Shown here: piece after piece, positions 37,575-46,882 of the stretch
Layout: every line of letters begins with the position of its first letter
How positions within the stretch are numbered: position 1 is the first letter of the stretch
Program-made: the position numbers and the translations under genes
Notes under the pieces: generated by a model
The model's database searches: none
The model's input: the letters and a program-made list of their open reading frames with translations, nothing else
Told to the model about the DNA's origin: nothing
Source: a bacterium GBS-1
GTDB lineage: Bacteria; Synergistota; GBS-1
NCBI GenBank assembly: GCA_001443005.1
Contig: LEKQ01000015.1
Location: forward strand, 91,606 to 155,605
DNA length: 64,000 bases
Reading direction: 5' to 3'

Positions 37575-38428
37575 CTTTTTATCTCTTTCAGTTTTCTACC
37601 TAAAACTTCAAGGCCAAGACCGTCTACGCTCTGCGTCTCAGTTAGAAGAATCCCATCTACGCTACCAGCGTCAATGACAACCTTAAGGAGTTCCTCCTCC
37701 GCTCGATCCTCAGGTAGGATATCCTTAACTTTACTCATGATAGATAAACCTGCGAGCAAAGCATAGGCTCCCCAATTGGACACGGCAGAAACTACAAGAT
37801 GATCGGTCTTAACCACACTGAAGATCTTTCTTGAGTTGGGGAAGAACTTTACAAGTAGCTCCCTGATCTTTCCCATACCAATTTCGTTCCCACCATCCCC
37901 TATACCAACCGTAGAAACACCCCTTCTCTTAGCTTCCATGAAAAACTCATCGAGTGGGGAAACGTAAAAAGAGAGATCAATACCCCTAAAGCTATAATAT
38001 CTTCCATCTATAGCTTTTCCAGGCCTCTCCACAGATATCAACAGATCATAACCATCCTGCCAAAATGAGGAAAAGAAACCTCCTCCGAAAGAAAAGGGGA
38101 CAACGAAGACAGGAATATCTGAGTCTAAGCTCCTTAACCCTGCTTTTAAGGCCATAGCGTGAGGGGGATCGGTCCATAAAGAAACCTCTTTCCCCAACTT
38201 CATTAAACCCTCACTGAGAAATATGGCCCCCAAAAGGCCATCGGTTTCACACCTAACTCCCGGCAGTATAACAAACCCCGTAAATATAGCAATTTTCTTG
38301 GCCTTAAGGATGGCTTCAACAGCCTTCCTAAGCTCCTCCGCTTGGGCAAAGCGACTTATCCCTCTTTTAGTAACATCCTCAGAAATCAAACTATTAAGCT
38401 CACTCCAAAACTCTTCCACCACAATCAT
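37550..38428 (-). CDS. DUF4392 / D-glutamate cyclase-like protein
   Basis: 292 residues matching the C-terminal domain of D-glutamate cyclase (DUF4392). Visible are 'AIFTGFVILPGVRCETDGLLGAIFLSEGLMKLGKEVSLWTD', VSVERPG-like ISVERPGKAIDGRYYSFRG, and GIGDGGNEIGMGKI, then SNWGAYALLAGLS. The characterised relative converts D-glutamate to 5-oxo-D-proline; whether this bacterial homologue does so is inference. An Asp/Glu racemase gene (44849-45571) lies in the same run. ATG overlaps the DegT gene stop by 4 nt. Confidence 0.8.
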   Translation of the reverse strand: MIVVEEFWSELNSLISEDVTKRGISRFAQAEELRKAVEAILKAKKIAIFTGFVILPGVRCETDGLLGAIFLSEGLMKLGKEVSLWTDPPHAMALKAGLRSLDSDIPVFVVPFSFGGGFFSSFWQDGYDLLISVERPGKAIDGRYYSFRGIDLSFYVSPLDEFFMEAKRRGVSTVGIGDGGNEIGMGKIRELLVKFFPNSRKIFSVVKTDHLVVSAVSNWGAYALLAGLSIMSKVKDILPEDRAEEELLKVVIDAGSVDGILLTETQSVDGLGLEVLGRKLKEIKSCLEKFSS

Positions 38429-39546
38429 ACCCCTTTACCATAAAACTTAGCTATCGACTCAACTACATACTCCTGAGCCTTGGGAGAGAGCTCGGGATAA
38501 ATTGGGAGAGCCAACACCTCTTCGCAAAGCTTTTCAGCTATAGGACAATACCCACGTTCATAACCCCAACTCCTAAAGCAGGGTTGTAGATGAAGGGGAA
38601 CTGGATAATAAACCTGAGTAGATATACCCATCCCTGCAAGGAAATTCTGAAGCCTATCTCTATCTTTAACTCTAATCACATATTGATGGTAAACATGATA
38701 ACAATTTTCCATCTCAAGAGGTGTCTTAACGAACTCCCCTAAAGAAGCTTCCTTGAAGAGCAAGTTATAATACCTAGCCCTAGACCTTCTCTCCTCATTC
38801 CACATATCTATGTATCTCATCTTAACCAAGAGCACAGCAGCTTGAATCTCATCCAGACGACTATTGATCCCAACATACTCATGATAGTATCTTTTGGAAC
38901 TTCCATGAACGCGTAACATACGCAATAGCTCAGATAGAGATTCATCGTTTGTAACTACTGCACCGCCATCACCGTATCCTCCAAGGTTCTTTGAAGGGAA
39001 AAAGGAAAAGCAACCAACCAAACCAAAACTTCCAACCCTTTTACCCTTGAATGATGCTCCTATGGCCTGCGCCGCATCCTCGATCACAGGTATACCAGTT
39101 TTTGCCGATATATCCATTATCTTATCCATATCGGTAGGTTGCCCAAATATATGAACTGGAACTATGGCCTTCGTGCGATGTGTAATTCTCTCCTCAATTA
39201 AGTCTACATCGATATTGTAAGTATCCTCTCTAACGTCAGCGAAAACAACTTTAATGCCAAGCCGAGCAGCTGATCCAGCCGTAGCGAAAAAAGTGAAGGG
39301 AGTAGTTAATATCTCATCTCCTTCCCCCAGACCAAGCGCCATATAGGAAAGCAGAAGAGCGTCGCTTCCCGAAGCCACACCCACCGCATAGTTAACCCCC
39401 ACATACCTCGAAAGCACTTCTTCAAACTTAGAAACATTTTCTCCTAAAATGAACCTCTGTGTCTCCAACACTGAAAGAAGTGCTGCCTCAATCTCATCCT
39501 TTATACGTTCATACTGAGCCTTAAGATCGAGCAAGGGAACCTCCAA
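38425..39546 (-). CDS. DegT/DnrJ/EryC1/StrS family PLP-dependent aminotransferase
   Basis: 373 residues of the sugar aminotransferase family. The PLP-binding lysine lies in CFSFFPSKNLGGYGDGGAVVTND, with SGSDALLLSYMALGLGEGDE, EDAAQAIGASFKG and the HGSSKRYYHEYVGINSRLDEIQAA loop. It probably aminates a keto-sugar nucleotide for surface glycans; no sugar nucleotide dehydratase or reductase is nearby, so the substrate is open. TTG start at 39546 with GGAGG 10 nt upstream. Confidence 0.93.
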   Translation of the reverse strand: MEVPLLDLKAQYERIKDEIEAALLSVLETQRFILGENVSKFEEVLSRYVGVNYAVGVASGSDALLLSYMALGLGEGDEILTTPFTFFATAGSAARLGIKVVFADVREDTYNIDVDLIEERITHRTKAIVPVHIFGQPTDMDKIMDISAKTGIPVIEDAAQAIGASFKGKRVGSFGLVGCFSFFPSKNLGGYGDGGAVVTNDESLSELLRMLRVHGSSKRYYHEYVGINSRLDEIQAAVLLVKMRYIDMWNEERRSRARYYNLLFKEASLGEFVKTPLEMENCYHVYHQYVIRVKDRDRLQNFLAGMGISTQVYYPVPLHLQPCFRSWGYERGYCPIAEKLCEEVLALPIYPELSPKAQEYVVESIAKFYGKGV

Positions 39547-39564
39547 AGTGTATGCGCCTCCTAT

Positions 39565-40593
39565 TCATAGAATTCTCTTAAGTCTGGGGTTTACACCCCT
39601 TCCAGGTAACCGACCTCTCTTAGCTAGAGGTTTTCCCATCACTTCCTTAAGGTCCATGGTCATATCGATGTGAACACCATGAACTATATAACTTCCCACA
39701 CCAAACCCATCAACTGGATACTCGCTAAGCAACCTTATCCTTTCGGGATTTAATCCCCCTGATACAAATATCTTAACCTTGTTGAACCCAGCCTGGTTTA
39801 ACCTCACCCTCACCTCTTTAACGAGATCCGGGGTCACCCCTCCCCTTTCATCAGGCGTATCTAACCTTATACCTAAAAGCTTATCCCCAAGCACCTGAGC
39901 CACTCTTATAGCCTCCTCCGCTTCATCCTTAAAAGTGTCAACAAGAACTATCCTCGGCTCATCATCCGGCATAATCTCATCATAAGCTTTAGCGAAAACC
40001 ACCGTATCTCCAGCTATCAAGATACCAGCATGAGGAATGGTCCCCTTAGGCTCCTTACCTAATAGCTTTGCCCCCAATATACAGCTCGCAGCATCAGCCC
40101 CACCTATAAGAGCAGCTCTCTCCATAACAGGAGCCACAGCAGGATGAACATGCCTCGCTCCAAAACAGAGGAGCATCTTCTCTCCCGCCGCCCTTTTACA
40201 CTCGCGAGCTGCGGAAGCCCAACCTGAGGCACTCGCAAGCATACCCAGTATAACAGTCTCTAAAGGACCGAACTCACCATAGGGTCCCTCTATCTGCATA
40301 ACAACCTCTCTTTTATCAAACTCCTCTCCCTCTTCCAAAGCCCAAACCTTGACACCCTTCTTATCCTCGAGAAGCTCAACCACCTCTTTAACTCCAGCCA
40401 TCACACCGTGTCTACGAGGAAATATGTCCGCAACAACATTAACCCTATCAAGCCCTAAATGTCTAAGAACCTCTAAGGTCTTAATGAAGTAAATGTCAGT
40501 TGTAAGCCCCGTCTTTATCTCGTCATGGGTTGCCGAGTGAAGTCTATCCACTCCCACCTTTAACTCTCTAACTTCCTTTAGACTCTCTATCAT
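39565..40593 (-). CDS. pncB: Nicotinate phosphoribosyltransferase (short, archaeal-like type)
   Basis: Joins nicotinate and PRPP to give nicotinate mononucleotide for NAD salvage. 342 residues. Visible are the N-terminal DRLHSATHDEIKTGLTTDIYF segment, GPYGEFGPLETVILGML, FGARHVHPAVAPVMERAALIGGADAASC, GTIPHAGILIAGDT, RLDTPDERGG and SGGLNPERIR. It is shorter than the E. coli enzyme and like the compact archaeal and Firmicutes forms. ATG start with GAGGAGAG about 11 nt upstream. 24 nt after secG. Confidence 0.92.
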   Translation of the reverse strand: MIESLKEVRELKVGVDRLHSATHDEIKTGLTTDIYFIKTLEVLRHLGLDRVNVVADIFPRRHGVMAGVKEVVELLEDKKGVKVWALEEGEEFDKREVVMQIEGPYGEFGPLETVILGMLASASGWASAARECKRAAGEKMLLCFGARHVHPAVAPVMERAALIGGADAASCILGAKLLGKEPKGTIPHAGILIAGDTVVFAKAYDEIMPDDEPRIVLVDTFKDEAEEAIRVAQVLGDKLLGIRLDTPDERGGVTPDLVKEVRVRLNQAGFNKVKIFVSGGLNPERIRLLSEYPVDGFGVGSYIVHGVHIDMTMDLKEVMGKPLAKRGRLPGRGVNPRLKRIL

Positions 40594-40617
40594 GACACAA
40601 ATCTCTCCTCAGACGTT

Positions 40618-40845
40618 TTACCTATAAAAGGCTATAAGGAAAGAAGTTACCATAAAGATGGCACCTAAAAGCGCAGTCAGCTTGGTCAAAAAGGGTAGCT
40701 TTTTACGCTGACCACCACTTAAGTCCGCTAAGGTCCCCCCCCCAAATATACCAGAGAATCTGGAGCCCTTCCTCCCCTGAACCATAACCAAAGCCGTCAA
40801 AGCTATAGCTACCAAGATATGAGCTAAGACTATAACCACCTTCAT
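40618..40845 (-). CDS. secG: Preprotein translocase subunit SecG
   Basis: Small partner of the SecYEG channel. 75 residues with two membrane segments (about 3-22 and 53-72) and the conserved loop 'MVQGRKGSRFSGIFGGGTLADLSG' between them, the SecG hallmark. ATG start, GGTAAAGG-type site upstream. Confidence 0.93.
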   Translation of the reverse strand: MKVVIVLAHILVAIALTALVMVQGRKGSRFSGIFGGGTLADLSGGQRKKLPFLTKLTALLGAIFMVTSFLIAFYR

Positions 40846-40858
40846 CCCCTTTACCTCC

Positions 40859-41122
40859 TTAAAAGAAAAATCTGACTAAATCTATAAAAGCAGATATCCC
40901 CCAAATACCACCTATGACACCAGTAATCACAGCTAAGGCTCGCCAAAACATAGGAAGCGAGCTTTTAACCCCTTTGTTCTCTTCTTCTTCCTTCAGGATA
41001 TCAGCTTTATCCCATAAAATAAAGAATAAGATAGCTGCAACTAAGATTATCCCTCCACCAGCTAAGATAGCAAGAAAGAGCCTCCCTATATACCCCCCAA
41101 TGTCCCAAAATAAAAACTTCAT
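40859..41122 (-). CDS. Small two-helix membrane protein, function unknown
   Basis: 87 residues with two strongly hydrophobic segments (about 12-36 and 60-86) joined by a short charged loop (DKADILKEEEENKG). No family recognised. It sits 2 nt after the DUF115 gene and 13 nt before secG, so it is almost surely translated, and the ATG has a normal upstream site. Its role is unknown. Confidence 0.78.
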   Translation of the reverse strand: MKFLFWDIGGYIGRLFLAILAGGGIILVAAILFFILWDKADILKEEEENKGVKSSLPMFWRALAVITGVIGGIWGISAFIDLVRFFF

Positions 41123-41124
41123 CT

Positions 41125-42942
41125 TTATTCCCCCCTCATCATCTCCACGGAGCTCTCAACCACATTGATGTAACTTAAAGCCGTCTCTTTGACACCCGCA
41201 AATAAAAAAGCATATGCTTCGCACTCCTTCATGAGGGCATTTTCCTCAGGTAATTCCCTAAGTTTCTCAATCTCTCTATTAAAGGAAATAAAATAGGGAA
41301 GAAATCCCTCCTCCAAGAAGGAATAACCACGCATTAAGGACCTTATCCTCTCCTCCCCATCTTTTATCTCTTCATTTATTTTACCACATAATCTTTCAAG
41401 CAAAGCTAGGTTCCCCTCACAGATGGATTTTATGTCTTCCAGAACCTTTTTAAGAGAGAGTAGTTTCTCAATTATTTCCTTCTTAAATCTATCTCCCTTT
41501 TTCAAGGGAGACCAAAGCCTCCTTAGAACCCCTAAAGCGTCAAATGGCTGGGATAAAAACCTTGCTATGGCTTCCAAGAAGTTAATCGTCTTAACCCCCG
41601 CTACTAAGATCCCACCCTCAGTTGAGTTCACAAATCTTCTCTTGACCCTTTTAAAAAACTGCTCTAGCCAATCTCTATAAGCCAACATATTCTTAGCTGT
41701 CCAAGCATCTTTACCCCACAAGTCTTTTTCCCTTAAAAGCGTCTCCATCGCTGGATCAACTTGATTTGAAGAGGTCTCATCCACCCACGTATAAGAAGCA
41801 TACCTCCTAAGACCGGTGAAAGAAAGGTCCTGTCCCATTAGGATCACCGGATCACACCCCAGCTCAACAGCGAGGCTAATCGCCACCGTCGAGACGGAAC
41901 CCCATACCATTAGCCTACCTATATCTCCGTAGGAGCTCGTAATCCATCTCATTATCTGGGACCCAAAGTCACAAAGGAAGATCTTACCGCTCCAGTATTT
42001 AAATATCAAAGGGGAAACCCTCAGCTCCGCAACCAAGAATATATCCTTTAGCTCCCAAGGAGGGACAATCCTGAAGTGATCAAAGTTCGCATCTTGGGGA
42101 TCCCCCGCAACCACTATATGGGGATATATCTTCCTTTCTATGAGAGGCCTTAAAGCTGTATCAACAGCTATCACCAAAACCCGATCTTTAACCTCGTATA
42201 AGTAGTGTATGTTCTTATCGAGAGATGGACCTGCGCAAACAACAACAGCAGGTTTACCACTGAAAGCTCCAAATAGATTACGCACTGGAGAGCTTACCTC
42301 CAAATATTTAAGGTTCAAAAGGGTATTCTTATGGTCTCTAAAGCTAAATTGTAAAGCGGTTACGAGATTAACGAGAGAGATCCTTATAGACTCGCTTAAT
42401 TCCTTCTCCAGCTCTGAAAAGTACCCTTGAAGAAGCCGGTAGTAAACAGGATGCTTAAAGATCTCCAAGGCTTTGACCTCCACTGGGTTTAAGGTCCCCA
42501 TTATGGTCTCAACCGCTAAAGAGGGAGAAAGCCCAACTATAAAGTATAGATTTTGTCTACGAATTAGATCACTCCAATCAAAGACCTCCAAGACGGAGCG
42601 AAACAAGGATATATCAGGCTCAACAGCATAAACCTTAACCTTTGGAGATACTCTGGCCAATATGGCTGGAAGCTGATATCCACAACCAACCCCCAAAACT
42701 AATACATGAGATACCCCTATCCATTTAACTCTAGCAGCTACTTCTTCTGCCTCAAGGCAAGGATCATAAGCGCTGTGAAGCAAATATCTTTTCCCATCCT
42801 TACCCAAGATCTCAGCTACTATCTTACCGCTCCTAGAAGGAATAAAGGAAACATAGGGAGCCTTCGTAACCTTCTTAAGCCTATTGAATAGATCCCGATC
42901 CTTATGTTTTATAGCTTGGAGATTCTTAGAAAAGAGATCCAT
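41125..42942 (-). CDS. DUF115 (MAF-like, MptE-like) protein
   Basis: 605 residues. The middle carries the DUF115/6-hydroxymethylpterin pyrophosphokinase MptE-like domain: 'GKPAVVVCAGPSLDKNIHYL' (about 228-247), 'VIAVDTALRPLIERKIYPHIVVAGDP' and 'VWGSVSTVAISLAVELGCDPVILMGQDLSFTG'. The N-terminal part has a methyltransferase-like 'VLVLGVGCGYQLPAIL' segment. The C-terminal 150 residues are helical. Related proteins (Maf) take part in flagellin or other surface glycosylation with nonulosonic acids; no flagellin gene is in view, so the target is unknown. 2-nt gap to the next gene. Confidence 0.87.
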   Translation of the reverse strand: MDLFSKNLQAIKHKDRDLFNRLKKVTKAPYVSFIPSRSGKIVAEILGKDGKRYLLHSAYDPCLEAEEVAARVKWIGVSHVLVLGVGCGYQLPAILARVSPKVKVYAVEPDISLFRSVLEVFDWSDLIRRQNLYFIVGLSPSLAVETIMGTLNPVEVKALEIFKHPVYYRLLQGYFSELEKELSESIRISLVNLVTALQFSFRDHKNTLLNLKYLEVSSPVRNLFGAFSGKPAVVVCAGPSLDKNIHYLYEVKDRVLVIAVDTALRPLIERKIYPHIVVAGDPQDANFDHFRIVPPWELKDIFLVAELRVSPLIFKYWSGKIFLCDFGSQIMRWITSSYGDIGRLMVWGSVSTVAISLAVELGCDPVILMGQDLSFTGLRRYASYTWVDETSSNQVDPAMETLLREKDLWGKDAWTAKNMLAYRDWLEQFFKRVKRRFVNSTEGGILVAGVKTINFLEAIARFLSQPFDALGVLRRLWSPLKKGDRFKKEIIEKLLSLKKVLEDIKSICEGNLALLERLCGKINEEIKDGEERIRSLMRGYSFLEEGFLPYFISFNREIEKLRELPEENALMKECEAYAFLFAGVKETALSYINVVESSVEMMRGE

Positions 42943-42963
42943 TTAGGAGATCCTCCTGAGGTT

Positions 42964-43503
42964 CTATATCAAGAGGTTTAATACCCTTTGTGGAGGAAAT
43001 GGGCTTAAACCCGAATCCAGCATCCTAAGAGTTCTTTCAAGATCCTTTATTCTCCTATTCAAATCCTCTATCCTGCGCCTTTTAGAGGAGAAATCTATCG
43101 TTAAATCCCTTTTCGTAGCTTCCTTCTTCCCCTCTAATATGATTATCTCCCTGCGCAGATGCGATTTAATTCGTTCCCTATCTTCAGCAGAACCATCAAG
43201 CCTCTCTAAGATTAACTCCCTCCCCCTCTTTTTATAAATTATCCTCGCCTCAGACTTGCCAGCCCTTGCAGCCAAAAAAGACCCCTCGAAAGCAAGATCA
43301 AGAGAAATATTACTATATACTACTATCCCTCCCTCAAGAGCAGCCTCAGCCACAAATCGATGTATGTTCCCAAGTTCATGAGCAACAACCCGTAATATAC
43401 TCTCGCTTGCCTTCGCGGGAGCAGCTATACCCATCTCACCTGGATCCAGCTTATAGTAAAGGGTAGGGTTCCTTAAAACATGATCTACCCTCAACCCCCT
43501 CAC
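42964..43503 (-). CDS. Conserved-looking cytosolic protein with C-terminal coiled coil, function unknown
   Basis: 179 residues. The first half (about 30-90) is compact, with 'RVVAHELGNIHRFVAEAALEGGIVVYSNISLDLAFEGSFLAARAGKS'. HELGN looks like the start of a zinc-protease motif but lacks the second histidine of HExxH. The second half (about 95-170) is very rich in Arg/Lys/Glu/Leu and should form a coiled coil. No signal peptide. Placed 2 nt after the HD-GYP gene and 21 nt before the DUF115 gene; flagellar or surface-assembly links are possible but unproven. Confidence 0.75.
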   Translation of the reverse strand: MRGLRVDHVLRNPTLYYKLDPGEMGIAAPAKASESILRVVAHELGNIHRFVAEAALEGGIVVYSNISLDLAFEGSFLAARAGKSEARIIYKKRGRELILERLDGSAEDRERIKSHLRREIIILEGKKEATKRDLTIDFSSKRRRIEDLNRRIKDLERTLRMLDSGLSPFPPQRVLNLLI

Positions 43504-43505
43504 CT

Positions 43506-44597
43506 CTAAGCTGTGATCTCTTGGCTCAAATCTAAATCGTAAGCGCTCTCATCAAGCACTTCGGCTATGTAAAGCCTATAGGCCAACTCTTCACTTAGGT
43601 CTATTCTAACGATCTTCTCAAGAGGCCTTCCATACTTGTCAAACATAATGTTAACCTTGGGCCGAAACGGGTTAGGAGTAGAAGCGGCAACCCTCCCTAT
43701 CTCGCCTGTATTCAACCTAATCAAGGTCCCCAGAGGATATATAACCATAACCCTCATCAAAGCCTCTACAACCTTAGGATCAAATTTATCCTTGGTATTG
43801 GAGAGAATGAACTTCATGGCCTCAAATGAAGACCCTCTCCTTCCTTCACCTCTTGGCGATGTCAGTCTATCAAAAACCTCAGCCACTCCAACTATCATAG
43901 CTTCCTTAAGAATCTCCCCTTCCTTTAGCCCGAAGGGGAAACCACTACCATCCTTCCTCTCGTGATGCTGTAATATTATATTAGTCACAACTGGATGAAC
44001 GTTCGACAAAGTATTCTTAACTATCTTGAAACCAACTTCAGGATGTTCTTTCCTCTCCTCGTTACCATCAGCCAGGTGAACTAAACCTATATCATGCAAG
44101 AGAGCCCCCATACCTACGTGTTCAAGCTCCTCTTCAGTATATCCCAAATATCCCCCTATAGCCAAAGCTATAGTCATGGTGTTAACAGCGTGTACAAAAA
44201 GATAATCATCCTTCCTCTTGAAGTAAGCCGAGATCATAAGAAGCACATCTTTATTTATGGAAAGATTCTCAATAGTATCCAAAACTACCTTGCCTATTTC
44301 CTCCCTTTTAACCTCAACGTTTCTAGATAGCCTTTCTAAAACGTTTCGCGAATATTCAACAGTATATTTATGAGCTTCTTTAAAAACTTCTAAAAGCATT
44401 CTTTCTCGCTCAAGCTCTTTCTCAATCTCATCGTACCCCTCAATTAATACCTCCACTACTCGCCATTCGTGAAGCCTGTCTATATCCTCCGAGGTTAAAA
44501 CCCTTCCTTTTTCAAACAACACCTCACCGCTACTTAAATAAACTGGCCAAGCCAACTTATCCCCCGGTTTAACCTCATCTAAATATACTCTCCTCAT
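43506..44597 (-). CDS. HD-GYP domain phosphodiesterase (putative c-di-GMP hydrolase)
   Basis: 363 residues. The N-terminus (1-60) is a short beta domain of the type preceding HD-GYP ('VYLSSGEVLFEKGRVLTSEDIDRLHEW'). The HD-GYP domain (about 125-270) has the HD pair in ALLHDIGLVHLADG, further metal histidines in KEHPEVGFKIV and IILQHHERKDGSGFPFGL (the GYP motif with Phe for Tyr). A PilZ-like or beta C-terminal part follows. It should hydrolyse cyclic di-GMP or a related dinucleotide. Overlaps the zinc-ribbon gene by 4 nt. Confidence 0.92.
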   Translation of the reverse strand: MRRVYLDEVKPGDKLAWPVYLSSGEVLFEKGRVLTSEDIDRLHEWRVVEVLIEGYDEIEKELERERMLLEVFKEAHKYTVEYSRNVLERLSRNVEVKREEIGKVVLDTIENLSINKDVLLMISAYFKRKDDYLFVHAVNTMTIALAIGGYLGYTEEELEHVGMGALLHDIGLVHLADGNEERKEHPEVGFKIVKNTLSNVHPVVTNIILQHHERKDGSGFPFGLKEGEILKEAMIVGVAEVFDRLTSPRGEGRRGSSFEAMKFILSNTKDKFDPKVVEALMRVMVIYPLGTLIRLNTGEIGRVAASTPNPFRPKVNIMFDKYGRPLEKIVRIDLSEELAYRLYIAEVLDESAYDLDLSQEITA

Positions 44598-44848
44598 TTC
44601 TTATCTTCCTTCCCCCCAAGGAAATACTCAAAGGCAGAGACCTTTACATTTTCCTCTTGCAATTTTCTTATCGCATCCTCTATCGTTTCCTTCTTATCAT
44701 CCTTCTTCTTCAACTCCTCTAAAACTATTAATCTTTTCAGACAATCCCAACAAAGCGCTTTCCCCATCTTCTGGGAAGTATACTCTTTTTCAAGTTCACT
44801 TATAACCCTCTTATGACACTCCTGACAAAAGTGAAGTTTCTCTCCCAC
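44594..44848 (-). CDS. Small zinc-ribbon protein, function unknown
   Basis: 84 residues. Two CxxC knuckles (CQEC near residue 8 and CWDC near 33) fit a zinc ribbon; the rest is a charged helix rich in Lys and Glu. No known family is certain. It abuts the racemase gene and overlaps the HD-GYP gene, so it is part of the same operon. Confidence 0.8.
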   Translation of the reverse strand: MGEKLHFCQECHKRVISELEKEYTSQKMGKALCWDCLKRLIVLEELKKKDDKKETIEDAIRKLQEENVKVSAFEYFLGGKEDKK

Positions 44849-45571
44849 CTATTTTGCCACCTCCTCCCCAAGCGCAACTTTAACAGCTTTTTTAGCTAAA
44901 GCTAATGTCGCATCCACAAGGTAAACCTCTCCTATCTTATTGTCTTTAAATAACAAAGGCAACTCAGTACATCCAAGTATTATCGCTTTAACGCCATAGG
45001 ATATAAGCTCATCCACAGGCACTCTTATCCAAGACTTTGCCTCTTCAAGCCTCCCAGCTTTAACTCCCTCATAAATGCTTCTCATAACCAATCTCTGCCC
45101 TTTCTCAGATGGTATGACCGGAGTAAAGCCCAACTTCTCCAAACCTTTATGATATATACCAGTTTTAATCGTCCCATCCGTTGCAAGAATCCCAACCTTC
45201 GCTGGGGAAAGCACCTTCTCCCTAAGCTCCTCTATAGCAGCTTCCACTATGCTTATAAATGGAATGCCAGCTTCCCTCTCTAAGCGTTCTATAAAATAGT
45301 GAGCCGTATTACAAGGCATTATCAAAAAGTCAGCGCCTGCTCTCTTCAAGTTTAGCGCCGTGCTTAAAAGAGCTGGGAAGGGGTCCTCACCCCTTCCCAA
45401 GACATAAGCCGTTCTATCAGGGATCTTGGGATTAGAGTCTACTATCACCCGAAGGTGATCCTGATCCCTACTTGCAGGCGTCAGCTTCACTATCTTCAGG
45501 AAAAGGTCCACCGTAGCTTCTGGACCCATCCCCCCAAGTATGCCTATAACCTTATCCCCACCTTGACTCAT
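44849..45571 (-). CDS. Aspartate/glutamate racemase family protein
   Basis: 240-residue PLP-independent racemase of the YgeA/aspartate racemase type. The two catalytic cysteines are seen in MPCNTAHYF and [11 protein letters not shown], and the start [15 protein letters not shown] is typical. It would interconvert L- and D-Asp or Glu. It directly follows a Na+/dicarboxylate symporter gene (20-nt overlap), which suggests handling of imported acidic amino acids. It is not a clear MurI. Confidence 0.93.
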   Translation of the reverse strand: MSQGGDKVIGILGGMGPEATVDLFLKIVKLTPASRDQDHLRVIVDSNPKIPDRTAYVLGRGEDPFPALLSTALNLKRAGADFLIMPCNTAHYFIERLEREAGIPFISIVEAAIEELREKVLSPAKVGILATDGTIKTGIYHKGLEKLGFTPVIPSEKGQRLVMRSIYEGVKAGRLEEAKSWIRVPVDELISYGVKAIILGCTELPLLFKDNKIGEVYLVDATLALAKKAVKVALGEEVAK

Positions 45572-46811
45572 CCAACTCCCCTTCAGATTTACTAACTATT
45601 ACCGTTCCAACCAAGTCTCCTGTAACATTAACCATCGTTCTTCCCATATCAAGTATCGCATCTACACCTAGAATCATAGCATAGGCCATAGCCGCTGCGC
45701 TACCTTCGGTTAGCTTTATCCCGATAGAATCAAGAACCATCAGTAGCATTATCGCCCCAGCCCCTGGAACCCCCGCTGTTCCTATAGACGCTAAAACAGC
45801 AGTTAAAACTACTACTATCTGCTGAGAAAAGGTTAAATGCATACCTATAGCATTAGCCACAAAGATAGCACAAACTCCCTGATATAAAGCCGTCCCATCC
45901 ATATTGATCGTAGCTCCAAAAGGAAGGGTAAAGGAGTAAATGCCCACAGGAAGCCCCATCTCTTCATGAGCAACTCTCATCGTAACCGGAAGTGTTCCGC
46001 TACTGCTTCTTGTGACGAAGGCTGTAAGCATAGCATCCTTAGCTTTAGAGAGAAAGGCAAAAAGGCCTATCCCAAAGGCCCTCAAAAACCCTCCATAAAC
46101 CAGGAAGATATGAATAGCCAACCCTAAGTAAACCGCTAATATAACCGTGAGTAAAGGCCCCACCGCCTTAGCCCCCTGCTTTCCAAAGACTATCCCAACG
46201 AGCACGAAAACACCTATAGGAGCATACTGAAGGATCCCTCTGACTATCTTGTACATAGCGTTAGCAAGACCATCGAACACCCTTATAACTAGCTCAGCTG
46301 ATGAACTTATGCTCTCCTGACGGCTTTCTTTAAGCAGAGACAAAGCCAAGCCTAAGACTATACCGAAGAATATGGTAGGTAGAACCTGTCCTTTCGCAAG
46401 AGCATCAAAGGGATTCGTGGGGATTATTCCAAGAAGAACCTCAACCAAAGATGGTGGCGTCGCAGTAATACCCTTAGCAGTTACACCTGCAAGCTGAAGC
46501 CCAACTCCCGGCTTAAATAGAGCTGAAGTAAGCAAACCAATAAAGACCGCTATAGCTGAGGTAAAAAGATAATAAATCATTATCTTAACCCCAACCTTAC
46601 CTAACCTAGCAGGCTCGATGCTTGCCGCACCGACCACCAGAGAGAACAAAATAACAGGCATAACTATCATCTTTAGTAGATTCATAAAGATATCTCCCAA
46701 GGGCTTCAAAACCTCCATCTTAGGACCAATTATAAGACCAAAAATCACTCCTAAAATAAGCCCGATTAAGATCTTCGTGAGAACGCTTATCTCAAGATAA
46801 CGCTTCCACAA
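45552..46811 (-). CDS. Na+/dicarboxylate or glutamate symporter (DAACS family)
   Basis: 419 residues, about eight membrane segments and two re-entrant hairpins. The family signatures are present: serine-rich [12 protein letters not shown] and, in the next helix, [14 protein letters not shown]; then [19 protein letters not shown] and the C-terminal [17 protein letters not shown] substrate motif. The Arg in DMGRT favours acidic amino acids or dicarboxylates. TTG start preceded by AAAGGAGGTG at 7 nt, and a consensus promoter at 46841-46869. First gene of the 29-kb run. Confidence 0.94.
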   Translation of the reverse strand: MWKRYLEISVLTKILIGLILGVIFGLIIGPKMEVLKPLGDIFMNLLKMIVMPVILFSLVVGAASIEPARLGKVGVKIMIYYLFTSAIAVFIGLLTSALFKPGVGLQLAGVTAKGITATPPSLVEVLLGIIPTNPFDALAKGQVLPTIFFGIVLGLALSLLKESRQESISSSAELVIRVFDGLANAMYKIVRGILQYAPIGVFVLVGIVFGKQGAKAVGPLLTVILAVYLGLAIHIFLVYGGFLRAFGIGLFAFLSKAKDAMLTAFVTRSSSGTLPVTMRVAHEEMGLPVGIYSFTLPFGATINMDGTALYQGVCAIFVANAIGMHLTFSQQIVVVLTAVLASIGTAGVPGAGAIMLLMVLDSIGIKLTEGSAAAMAYAMILGVDAILDMGRTMVNVTGDLVGTVIVSKSEGELDESRWG

Positions 46812-46840
46812 GTAATATCACCTCCTTTAAGCTATTTATT

Positions 46841-46869
46841 ATTATAAACCTTTTAAGGAAATAGTACAA
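46841..46869 (-). promoter_or_regulatory. Promoter heading the symporter-to-lnt gene run
   Basis: -35 TTGTAC (46869-46864) and perfect -10 TATAAT (46846-46841), 17-nt spacer, about 30 nt before the TTG start, with a near-ideal ribosome site AAAGGAGGTG. No other comparable promoter is visible between here and 17480, where gaps are too short. Confidence 0.8.
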
Positions 46870-46882
46870 GCTCAACAACGTG

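Noticed and set aside
42964..43503. Zinc metalloprotease based on HELG
   Set aside because: The motif reads HELGN and lacks the second histidine of HExxH; no third ligand motif was seen.
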